From Datnioides undecimradiatus (taxonomy: Eukaryota > Chordata > Actinopteri > Lobotiformes > Datnioididae), in contig WARS01000050.1 in assembly GCA_008933995.1 (NCBI GenBank), positions 5,582,574 through 5,646,573 on the forward strand: 64,000 nucleotides of DNA. Reading direction: 5' to 3'. The notes under the pieces are model-generated. The model saw only the letters and a list, made by a program, of their open reading frames with translations, searched no databases and was not told the DNA's origin. A program made the position numbers and the translations under genes. Positions 13,359-24,800 of the stretch are shown here, in pieces. Position 1 is the stretch's first letter; the number at the start of each line of letters is the position of its first letter.

Positions 13359-14090
13359 TTAAATTCCTTGAAGCGCTGACTCAACTAGATGCTGGAAACT
13401 TTCCACGGGGATCTTGGCCCATGCTGACTTGATAGCATCACACAGTTCCTGCAGATATTTCGGGGGGCACATTAATGCATATGATGGCACATTATCCTGC
13501 TGGAAGCATCCATTTGAAAAAGAGCAGACCGCGGTGATAAATGGCTGAACTTTGGTCAGCGACAGTCTGTGAGTACACTGTGGAGTTCAAATGATGCTCT
13601 GCGGGTGCTGTGTGATAGGATTTGTTGAACAAGGTGACATTTTTCTTATTTTCAGGTTCCAGTTATTGGAGCTCACATAATATGCAGCTTTATCCTCTAG
13701 CTCTCAGTCTATGTGCTTCACCCAAGTCTGGTGTTCTGAGACATCCCGCTGCACATCACTGTTGGGAGTTTACATTTGTGGCCTGTCAGCTCGCACGTAC
13801 ACATCTTGCCACTCTCCCCTGACCTCTTTCGTCTCGCGATGCGTCTTCGTCCCCAGATTTGCTGCCGCTGTCAGGATGTTTCTTGTTTGTTTTTGTTTGC
13901 GCCGCTATGCTCGCTAAACTCTGTAATGCGTAAATAGCCCAGTGTGGCGTCTGTTTGTCAGATGCAGGAACCGGCGCGTCTGTAATGATCATGCCATATT
14001 CAAAGTGACTTAAATCTCACGTCTCTGCCCATTCCAACATTTAGCTGAACAGCAGCCGAGCCCCTCGACATTGTCTGCCTGCCTTATGTC
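13359..14090 (-). mobile_element. Degraded, internally deleted Tc1-like transposon
   Basis: On the minus strand the N-terminal part (about 14032-13790) matches the Tc1-like DNA-binding region of a family common in fish: EYGMI near the start, later DERGQGRVARCVRA. The C-terminal part (about 13560-13359) reads GCFQQDNVPSYA then PPKYLQELCDAIKSAW and ESFQHLVESALQGI, ending at a TAA. The catalytic block between QQDN and the PP-x-LQQL tail is missing, and several frameshifts and stops separate the pieces. Non-autonomous and inactive. Confidence 0.8.
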
Positions 14091-15087
14091 TTATTTACAA
14101 ATCACTCAGTCTTGGAAGGCCTGCTGTGTGCATAAAAAGGGAGGTACGACATGAGACTTTTTTTTTTTTAGAAAGGCATAGAGGAAGCGAGATGAGAACA
14201 GAGGGAGGGATAGCCTGGATGCTGATATGACAACACAAATGCCAGACAGTACTGCTAGTGTGTTTTACTGATAATTGGATCCCACCCTCCATAAGAGTTA
14301 GTGTACACCTCATTATGTGGCTATCAGCTATGACTTTGATTCTCACCGAGTTTCTTGACACGTTTATCAAACAGTGTTTTTTCAGTTTTCTCACGTGAGC
14401 CGCGGATTGATTCAAAGTGCTCGCTCTTATGAGAGATCCTAATGTGATTTTCCTGAGGAAGCCCCCCCCCCAACACACACATACACACACTCCCTAATGT
14501 CCTCTGTAGCCTTCAGTTAACCATCTGCTGGGAGGGGAGCACATGGCAGAAGATGTGTTAATGAATGCACAGTTATATAATCCAGACCTGTGGTGGAGGG
14601 GAAAGACGGGGAGTCAGTGAGCGGCAGCCAGATCGACATCTCTTGACAAAGTAGAAGAAAAGAAAGGTGAAGACATTCTTTGTGCCACCAGTGCCCCCAA
14701 GTGGCCCGAGGAGGCATTTGTTTCCCCTTTTCTTTTTCCCTCTTTTCAAACATGACATGACAACTGCTGCTTTGCCTTTTCTCTTTCTATAAAGAAAAGC
14801 TCAAGAGACATAGGAGCAGATGAGTCGCACGTGACAGGTTGATATACGGGTGGTATTGCTTTTTCAATGACCACTGTTAAATGGGCTGCATGCTGACACA
14901 GTAAACCACAAAGCAAGGACGACTATTACAAATCAGTCCCCAGCCCTCCCTCTTTTCCTCCTCCTGCCAAAACGCCATACCTGGCCCTTGCCCTGGCCAG
15001 CCATCATACCCCTTATGAATCAAAGACACTGTAGCAGAAGTATGAAGAGACAAGGACTTATGAGCACTTGGCACTGCCTCCCCATTT

Positions 15088-15136
<49 letters not shown>

Positions 15137-15617
15137 GCATTTATCTGTCTAGCTGGGTTGGGTGCTATCCTCCAGCGAGGTCTAAAGCACCAGTGGAGCA
15201 GAAACTGCCCAGGTTCCACTCCGTTCACATCAGTTAATATACACAGCAGGTCTACATTTACGAGAGAACGTGCACGAGAGCCCTCTGACAAACACATCCC
15301 TCTCCCTCTGTCTCTTTCAACTTGGTTGAGTCAAGTTGCTTTATTGACAGCACTATTTGTTATGTTCGAATACTGCTGACACAGCATGCAATAAAGGCAA
15401 CGAAAAACAACAGCTCATACTGAGCACAGGCATCTTATTATTGGGTTTAAAAGCATTTTATAACTTGGACGTTCTGAATCCTAATGCTCATTTCCAAAGG
15501 TTATCGATACCGGATTCAGATTCCATGATATTCGATAGCGAGACTTTTTAGGAAATACACTTGTTTGCTTTCTTGAGAACAGGTTATACCACTCTGATAT
15601 TTGTGCACTAAATATAA
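14091..15617. other. Gene-free DNA
   Basis: Nothing recognisable beyond the (CT)n tract. Confidence 0.55.
15092..15346. repeat. (CT)n run with nearby GCTTTATTG motif, repeat-like
   Basis: (CT)n at 15092-15134; gttgctttattgacagcact follows at 15335-15354. A (CT)n run plus gctttattggcatgac also occurs at 38392-38463, and this pairing is frequent in fish genomes. Confidence 0.5.
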
Positions 15618-15915
15618 AGCTAGAGCCAGCAGCCAGCTAGCTTAGTGAAGCGTAAAGACTGAAAATATTGTGAAACAGCTGGCCTGGCTCTTTCCAAAGG
15701 TAACAAAATATTCCTAGCAGCACTTGTGGGGCTACCTACATAACATGTTATATCAAATTTCTTTAATCTAAAACAACTGTTGTGTAAAAATGACAACTCT
15801 GCCACATACGGGGGGGTGGTGGAGTCGCAAACTATATCCTGGCGGGGCGCAGTGACTTTCTGTAGTTTTGTCGTTTCTACTGTGTGTGCAAACAAAATGT
15901 GAGGTGAATGTAAAA
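15618..15915 (+). repeat. Percomorph interspersed repeat, copy A
   Basis: Contains ctagcttagtgaagcgtaaa, then ggcctggctctttccaaagg and ggcggggcgcagtgactttc. From general knowledge this is a common percomorph non-autonomous repeat (gttagcttagcataaagact type). A diverged copy in opposite orientation lies at 52920-53229. Confidence 0.6.
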
Positions 15916-16782
15916 AATTCAGCAGCGGCGATGCAAACTGAAGACGAGTCTGTTCGAGTTGAGAAAACACATTCCCTAAAATGTCGCAATAGTCCTCTAA
16001 GTATCTTCAAGTTAGTTAATACAAATCCCCACTTGTTTGACACTATGAGTGCATATCCTGAATTGTTCTATTGTTCCACTCAGGTTAAATGACACTAAGT
16101 AAAACGCCTTCAAAGCAAATGGAAAAATGTTCATCATTTTGTCAGCAGTTCCTGTCTGCGGATGGCATATTTGCTATGTTTGAAAACCTTGGGATCGTAC
16201 TAGAATTCTAAATTAAGTCTTGTGGGATTGAGCAATGCTTGTCCCAGCAGCCTGCAGTTGTAAAGACAGACCTGCCAAAGAAGAGCTTAAGTAAAAAGTC
16301 AAAAGACTGTGGAACTGTTTACTCGTGCGTGAGAAGCTAATAGGGATGAAAGTCAAATCTCAGTTCATAAGAATCTATTTTAGACATTTTTTTATTGGCA
16401 AAAACAGTAAAATTAAGTATTCCCCTTAAGTCCACCACTGTGAAAACTAGGAATCTGTCACAAATATTGATAATATTGCAACACAGTCCTTAAGTTACCA
16501 TCCCCTTGTCCCTCTGCCTCCGTGCCTACATTACAAATAAGCCATCTAATAAACAGGGACTGGGACAAGTAGAGAAGCAATGTGGCCTAGACTCTGGTCT
16601 GCTTCACTGGACCTGAACACAACCATTTCATCTGTTGAGCCAGCAGGCCAAATCAAGTGGTCTTTATTAAAGTCGCTTTGATGGATTCACCCCTGGCCTC
16701 CCCCGCTGTGATCTATCGCCTGTCCGGCCCTTGGAGGTCGTAATAAACTTGTTTAGCAATGGGGTCACTGCATGCAAGCACA

Positions 16783-16814
<32 letters not shown>

Positions 16815-18325
16815 TTTTCTGCTTGTAGAATATGTTATGTTGCTCAGGCGTATCGTCACGACCAGCGTGCTGCGTATCCGTAGGTGCTGGCAGTGGGTCC
16901 ACTTGTGATGATATTTGTAGTTTTCTCGCAGAATCCAGATCAATTGCATCATATATTTATACACACACATTTAAGCAGCGGTCAGGCACAGTAGCAACGC
17001 TGTTATCCCTCTGAGTAGTTTTACTGTCATGAGCAGCTCCTGCATATTCCCTTAATGGAGTAGTAAATCAAAGACAGTTGAGTCTCAGAAAGACCTTCAG
17101 AGAATCAGTGAGGCCTTGCACAGAGAAGCTATTTGTTTGTAAAAAGAATGAATGATTTCCTGTTTTTTTATATAAGAAAGCAAATAACTTCTCAAGTATC
17201 TCTCAGACTGACTTGAACAAGCAGGACATGTCAAAACACCAAGGCCTGACTCACACTTCATTACGCTTAATGTCTCATTTCTGCATTCAGAAACGAATCA
17301 CACCCGGGAGTTTCGCTCAGCAAAGAAGTCTGGCTCTTTAAGTATTCTGTCCGTCTGTCCTTCAGTGAGACAAGCGCAACAATTAGCAGGCATTGTAGAC
17401 ACGGCCAGCCCACGTCCTAATGTGTCGTCTTCCAGTTAGTGACGGCTGCTGTCCCCAGCGTACACCGGGACATCCAGGTCATTGTTAGTGGAGGTGAAAC
17501 CCATCCACTCCCTAATGGGTACCACAGGGACCGGTGTTACTGGATGAATCATCAGATCAATGGATTTCTCATCGAGCGTGTGTTGCTTGTTGGAGTTTAT
17601 ATAGCTTACATGGTAACAAGCACCTGGCACTGTGGATTATAGGCACCAAAGACTTTGTACAATTTTATTGTTTTAACAGAATAAAAATTGAATTTACAAC
17701 TTTCTTCCCAGATGTTATTACAAAATGTTTCGTTTTTGAAAGTAAATCACACCAGTGAAAGCCTATGATGTACTTTTATGAGCGAAATCTCTCACAAATA
17801 AAGTTTTATGAGAGGTGTGCCTGGAAAGAATCAGGGATATTTCATTCTGAAAAGCCCTTTGGACGAAAAGGCAAAGGGCAAAGCCTGTTATTGTTGCTGT
17901 TCTTTATGTTGTTTTATTAACAGTGGTAAACCACCGAAGTCACTGTAAGTTATCTTATGTTGTATTGTGGATGGACTGAACTACAGTTGTAAACAAGTAC
18001 AGATGTTTTACACTATGGTGACGATACTGAAATAAAGTTACAATCAAAGGCATTGCATAACAGAATCATAATTTAATTCATCAGATATTTTATTTATATA
18101 CACAAATACCAAGAAAGCATTCGGTGTGCAATTAAGACTTTTGCATAAAGAGGCTTTTTTTTTTATTAGTTGACTTTCAGTAAACCACACAAAAGGCAGT
18201 GAATTATTGCAGTTTGGTCATATCGCTTGAAAAAAGTATTTACACTAACGGACAAGTACACAATATAAGTTTTTATATTTTAATATAAAAATACTTTGGT
18301 TATTGTGATAAAGTGTCTCTAAAGG
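15916..18325. other. Gene-free DNA downstream of the angiopoietin gene
   Basis: Nothing recognisable beyond the (GT)n(GC)n run. It may include distal 3' UTR if a later polyadenylation signal is used. Confidence 0.5.
16783..16813. repeat. (GT)n(GC)n microsatellite
   Basis: GT repeats pass into GCGCGCGC, an alternating purine-pyrimidine tract that could adopt Z-DNA. Confidence 0.9.
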
Positions 18326-18339
18326 TTTATTTGTTTATT
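18326..18339 (-). promoter_or_regulatory. Candidate polyadenylation signals of the angiopoietin gene
   Basis: Two AATAAA hexamers on the minus strand (18331-18326 and 18339-18334) lie about 320-335 nt after the stop codon. More AATAAA copies occur near 18167 and 18094, so the 3' end is not fixed by sequence alone. The DNA between 18340 and 18659 would then be 3' UTR. Confidence 0.35.
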
Positions 18340-18659
18340 GGTTTAATTTTAGGGTGAATAACTGGTCAAAATGTAAATGCGTGATCATTTGCGTTTATGT
18401 CATCTGTAGCAAAGCTCATAACCAATTATGAAAATGTAATCAGGGCACCTTTGTGAACTGATATTGTTGGTGGAATTTCTGTCATTTGGCTGAGGGTCTG
18501 AGAGCGTGTGTCTCCAGGCTCCTGCTGAAGCATCCCTCCAAGTGGTCCAGAAGCTGAAACCACCAACAGTCTGATTCGAATTTCATCAACTTATATAGTT
18601 TCCTGATTATTGTTCATTATATTAATCAGGTAGCATTCAGCTCATCTGACTTGACGCCA

Positions 18660-18820
18660 TCAGAAGTTTGCCGGGCGCACCATCATGGTTGTCATGGTAG
18701 CCATCAGATTGGGACCCTTCCAGTAGTACCACTTGATGCCATTGTAGCGAACCACACTGGACGAGGCGGGGTAATATATGCCATTCAGGTTGGACGGACC
18801 GCAAGCTTCAAACCACCAAC
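18660..18820 (-). CDS. angpt: Angiopoietin coding exon 9 (residues 453-504 and stop)
   Basis: Terminal exon encoding [17 protein letters not shown], then [10 protein letters not shown] and [10 protein letters not shown], stop TGA at 18662-18660. This is the P subdomain that contacts Tie2 in known angiopoietins. KWYYWKG matches ANGPT2 rather than KWHYFKG of ANGPT1/4. The acceptor is ccccttcag. The usual SYSLR or GYSLK stretch reads NLMATM (residues 489-494). Confidence 0.95.
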
Positions 18821-21800
18821 CTGAAGGGGAAATGTGTCAGAGAGTTCAAGGGAAAAGTCCAAATTAATTGAATTCGTGCTCATGAAATGCAACACCCAAA
18901 TGTACAGCTGTAAGTCAGCAGTAACTTTATATTGGCGCAGAGGGAAAATGAAATGCACTTCAGGACATTTACAAGGGGGTGGATAGAAATGTTTAACAAG
19001 GTAGGTTATAAGGAGAGACAGATTGAGACAGGGGTTGGACGGGCAGCAGAAGTTTGGGGGGGAGGCTGTGTACCTCCAGATGCGAGCTGGGCACACTTGC
19101 AGGTGCAGCGGTCGTTGTCTCTGTCCTTGGTGCTGAACTGGGTGCCGGAGTGGGTGAGGCTGCTGGTCCGACCAGCAGTGCCACTGAAGCCCTCGGCATG
19201 AAGGCTGGATTTGAGAGAGCAGAAAAAAGGGATTTCAGCAAAAAGCTCAGCCGCAGGCGCTTGTATTCATTTTATTAAACTGAGCTGGGCAACTTTGCTG
19301 GTTGGCCGCTCCAAATGGCAGTGAGTGGTTACTTCCCAAAAACTGTTTGAACTTCACTTTCTCTGAAATCAGCGAACATTATGTCTGTAAACTGAACATC
19401 ATGTTTACCGAATCGGCCTCTCTGCGATTCCAACAGGATGAGAGGAGTGAAATATCTAAATTATGGGTTTAACTTTCTTAGGCTTGGGCTGTTGTTCAGG
19501 AGCCAGTTTGTTGTTCACTTTTAATTTTTCACTCTTTGTCTGATTTGCCTCTAGGCACACCAGACATTAGAATTAAACTCTGGCAAACAGAGAAAACAGA
19601 CTGCATCTTAAGTAGGGCAAGACCCGATGCGCTTCTCTATTCCAACTCCGCCTTGTCATTTAGAGTATGTATAGACAAGCGCACTGTTGGATAAAACTCT
19701 TGCCTAGTGCAGTGTTAAATTTCAAGGATCCCTGTAAAATTATCATGCAATGACAGGTAAAAATAAACCAAAGTATGTAATCAAAGCAAATAAAGTTATA
19801 AACACCTGAATCCACAGGAGGAGATCATAGCCTGTTTAGTATACGTACAGTACTTTTGAATACAAAGTACCGTCTCCCCCTCGGTTCCCATTGTCTCCAA
19901 ACATCAAGACAAAAACTAACCTAAAGAACCTCTCATTATTTTCCCTCCATGCTGTGCTTTCTGAAACAACCCAAACAGTCTGAAAGAAATCTCTGCCCAA
20001 GTTAAATTGATTCGCTCAATTATTTTTCATACAGCAGCCCAGCAGAGTCTGTGTGTGTGTGTGTGTCTGTTTGTCTGTCGGTGTGTGTGTGTGTGTGTGT
20101 GTGTGTGCGTCAGTTCTGGTTTGAAGAGAGTGGACGAGGAGGTCAGCCCTGCTGTCTGGCCTCTCCTCTGCCCTGTCATTCTGTCTAGTTAGTACCGGAC
20201 TCTCCCCTGAGTTATGTGACCCCCCTCTGTAGCCCGGGGCACGCTGTCTGTGATGACTAAATGAAGAATCCTCCTCTTGAATTTGTAAGTTCACAGGGCA
20301 GGGCAGCACATCATGAGGGGCAGCAAGGGGAGTCTGAAATGACAGTGTTGGGGACGGGAATAACGATGGCACGGCGGAGAGGCCGGAATAATACATGAGG
20401 GGGATGTGTTGTTAGACGCCTCAGTGTTTCCCTTCATGAGGGACCGGTGATGTGCGGAAAATTAAAGGCTATCGAATTAGACGGGCAAACCACTGGCTAC
20501 AGGATATCCTCTTGGAAATAGCAGCTTTGGGACTGTGCGAGCGCTTCCTTCTCTCTAAAACATTTGCATTAGCCGTGACTTTGAGATGTATTAGTTCAGC
20601 TATTCCACCAATACCACAGACCACAGGCTAATCCTTCTCGAGGTGAATGTCTTTTTATGGTGTTATTGTATCCTTTAATGACAAATATACTGTTACATTA
20701 AAGGGGATGCCTACCTTTGGTTTTACTACAAGAATGGCTATTCTTGGCTGCCTCTGAGGGGAAAGTGGTCTGTCATGCAGATGATTAATGTATGAATAAT
20801 GTTACTCAGTTTTAGGTGAAGACCTCCATGTTGCTCTGGGGAGCACGCTGGATGCATCTGAGGAGGAGGATTGCTTTGGCTGACTGGCTGCATAGCACCA
20901 CAGCTCCGGCTTGGGAGTTATAATATAAACCCACAGACGGAGCCAGCGTCTTCTGCATGCTAGTAAAGCTGGTACATATTGAACTAGTTACACAGAACAT
21001 GATCTCAGAGGTAGCAAGCTACAGAGGTGATTATATTCATTCAGGTGCTTCACCTCACACGGTGTAGCCTACAGCAAAGTTGTGAAACATTCAGTTTCAT
21101 CGCGCTAATTATGTGGAACAAACTCAGGCAAATGCAATTTGCTGCACTATTAGGGATCTTGGAAGGCGTACACCCACATATGATTATGATTTGTCATCTC
21201 TCAGAGCATCAGTCTCCATAAACTTACACAAAAACAAGAGCAAATTCCCGTGAATTTAAATGAAACCTAAACTGAACTATTTTGGTTTACGTTTTATTTC
21301 TGTCAGTTTTGGAGGAGGCATGGCTTCAACACACTCACGCATAATCTTGTTAGTGATTGCAGGGTTACCGGGTGCTTAGTTTGAGTTGTCAGTTCCTGGC
21401 AGGGGCAGGTATTGCCGTGCTTTGCTGTTATACTCTGGTGGATGCGGCTCCCCTCTGGGGATTTTCAGGGGCAGTGGCAGCCATGGTGATGGGAAAAGAA
21501 AAATGGAAGCAGACTAAAGTGGCTGCGTGCCCTCCACTTAGCTCATCATTTTGAATGACGTTCTTAAAAATGGTCCAAGTGGTTCCGTAACTTCAGGGCT
21601 CGGGGATAAGAAAGCTTATAGAATAGGAAAATTGGAAGGAATCATAACCGTTCAATAATGGTTTCTAATCTGTTGTGGTATTAAGTATCGTACCCCCAGA
21701 GGGAGGGCGATGAGTGAAAGGGTGTTATTGCATTGTAATTATGCCTTTCACAATAGACAGTCATTAATAAAACACTTTACTGAAATTAAGCTCCTTCATT

Positions 21801-24800
21801 ATAGTCCTATTCATGTTTGATTTCTGACAAAGTGAAAGAATTTGACAATCTGAGACTAGAAAAGGGTTTCAGCATTTTGTCATATCATGTGCAATCATAC
21901 TATCATTAGGTACTTTTGATAACTGGATGATTAAATAATTCAAATAGTGGATTTTGAACTCAGCATTACATCATCACAGCCCAGATTATAGCCCGCATGT
22001 CCAGTTCTGAATTTGAATAATGTTTCATGCTGTTTGGTCACCTGTAGTTGTGGTCCTCTCCGTCTATGTAGAAGCGATCGTAATGTGAGAAGGCTTCGTT
22101 CCCCTCTCTGTCTTTCAGCTGGACATGCAGACTGTATTCCTGGGAGCTGGTCAGCTTGTGGATGATATCATTCCCCAGCCAGTGTTCCCCAGACGGCTCT
22201 CCGAAGCCCTGGATTAGACACAAAGACAGAGAAACAATAGAATAAGAAAATGTTCTAACAAGGGGGTTGATTTTACCAGGAACCTGCCAAGTGTTTTTGG
22301 AGTTAATATGAAAATGGACCTCAATTTAAGAAGTCACATTTATCATTTTGATGGCCCAAGACAGCCCACTGAGTTTATGAAGTGAAACACTCCACTCCCA
22401 AAGCAAGGGGTCGGTCAATTGAGACTTTAATTTGCCTTAATATCCTACCAATGATCCATCTGTGCCTATAACACTTACAGTAAAATAAAAACTGGCTTTG
22501 TGGACTGATCCACTGTTTGAACTTTGCAGCTGGACTCGAACATACGTTTTCTTTCTCATTTTTGGCAAAGAAAAACAACACTGATTACAATGGCAGGATA
22601 AACTGTGAAAGAATATAAGACATCCATGCACGTAGGGGAAAGTTTTGTTGTATGGTCTTAAAGAGATGAGCCGGTGAGGCAAAAATAATGCAGATTCATC
22701 CATACAGGGAGAGGGAAAGAGACGCCGCTAAACAGTTTGATAAAAGTGAAGATCCTTTTGAAATCATCAGATCTTAACCAAACTGAACTGATTTAAGCGA
22801 GAGAGCACCACTTCAGCAATGACCCCTTTAAAAACATGAAATGACTGAAAAGCCCTTAGCACGATTGCATGATGAGTCATTCCATTAGTGAATGACCTAG
22901 CGTTAGCTTACTGAGTCATTTTGCAGCCCCATATATTGTAGCCAGCAAGGGCTCAAACAGCAGCTGATGCTCGTCAACGTTAAACAAAAGCTATAATTCC
23001 TCAATTATATTATCAGTAAACCACATTGATATTTGAATCTCCAGACATTCAGAGCTGTGCAGAGGCTATTTCCTCTCAGCATGTGGAATCTTAACGTTAG
23101 CCAACATTAGCTTGTTATGTTAATAACATAATGTTAGCTCATTATCCAAAAAGGTGATTTGGAGCTATGAAAAAGATTAGTTCAGATGATATCGGACATC
23201 TTTTACTTGAACTGTCACATTTAACAAAAGTCTGTCATTATAACAGTAACCAGGAAACTATGTTGCAGTCAGCACTAGAGTTGGTAGAGTTATGTGGGTT
23301 TCTTAAAAAAAGGTTTTTAATAAGTGACATGTCTAATAGGTCATATGTCATCTTCGTGTTATTTTAATGTTGGTTTTTTGGCATTCAACAGGTGGGCAGT
23401 AAATTATAGTTTATTGTTCCTGTTGGATGGAGCAGCCAGATAATTATGTCTTGATCCCAATTACAGGAGATTTTAGACTGTTCCTTTAAGTTTTGTTAGA
23501 CAGCTCAGAGGATCATGTTCAGAGTTTAAAGACTTGTAGAAGAGAGAAATCGACAAGCACTGAAGCTGCTCTGAGGGTTTGTGGTGTCGCCGCACATTAC
23601 TGAGGCACTTTATGTTGCTTTTACCTTGAACTGATTAATCACTTGTACATTATAAGGAGAATAAGGTGAACATTTGGAGGAAATAACTCTGATGTTAACA
23701 GTTGGGAGGCACCGCAATATGAACGTGACTACACAAAGGAAACTGCAGCACTGAAAGAAAACAGATACACTATGCCATATGGGCATGATGACTTTGACAG
23801 AAATAGGTCACTTGAGGGAAATGACAGTAGCGTGCAGCGTTCTTTTCAAAGTGACGCCTTAAGAGGAGCAACGGAATACAGCTTAATAAATCTCACGGAG
23901 ACCTGTGGATTACCGTTTGACTGATGCAAACGAATGTGAGGGGTAGATTCACCGTCAGATAAGGCTGAATGGTATTTGGGAATGCATGTTAACTGACAGT
24001 CAGTACACATGCAACCGTTAAGACTGTTTTATGTAAATAATTACATTTCCAAGGCAGAACATGAAAAATCAAACTCTAGTTCTGCAAATATTAAGCGTTC
24101 TTTTTTGAGTCTGACAAAAGGACATTTTCTCCTTGTTTACCTCTGGATTCTAAGTCACTTTGTCTAGCTGTCAGACTCTGTGTTTGTTATTGGTCTTAAG
24201 TGAGAGCAAATATATAGTGAGGGCCTTGGAGCATTTATCATTTGACCAGCAGGTCTGGGTGCAACATTTGACCAACACTGACCACAGTTTTCTGAGAATA
24301 TGGAGTGTGGACCGGGGCAGTGAAGCGTTTTAGTACATACGTTATCTGCCATCTACAGGGCCCCTGTGCTCCCACGCCCCAACAGGAACCAAATATTTAT
24401 CATCCACTTGTAAAAATATTGTTCTTGAAAGGGGTTTTTAAGCTTTTTGGGGGTCTCTGTCTTTCTCACTCTTGCTGTTTGCAGTCGCAGTCCTCTCCAC
24501 ATTTTATTTCCAAACCAAGCTGTGGCAATTGATTTGTTGGCGTGGGTGAGAGACAAATGACTACTCTGCTCAATCCCAAACTACCCTCACTCATTTGTTC
24601 TGTGTGTAATTTGACACAGTCAAAGGGGCTTGCAAACATATGTTTTTCTCTGTTGCGCAGAGAATTGATTCTATTGAGAAAACTTTGTGATGAGATTTTT
24701 GTAAGAAAAAAGCATTATTCAAATGCAAGTCCAAAGAAAACAAAAGCCAAAGGTGTTAAAACATGCTTGATTGAGCCAGAGCATTGTATCAACTTTATAG

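Noticed and set aside
18993-19241. 82-codon minus-strand open frame over exon 8
   Set aside because: Wrong frame; the true exon 8 frame gives the conserved FSTKD and DNDRC sequence.
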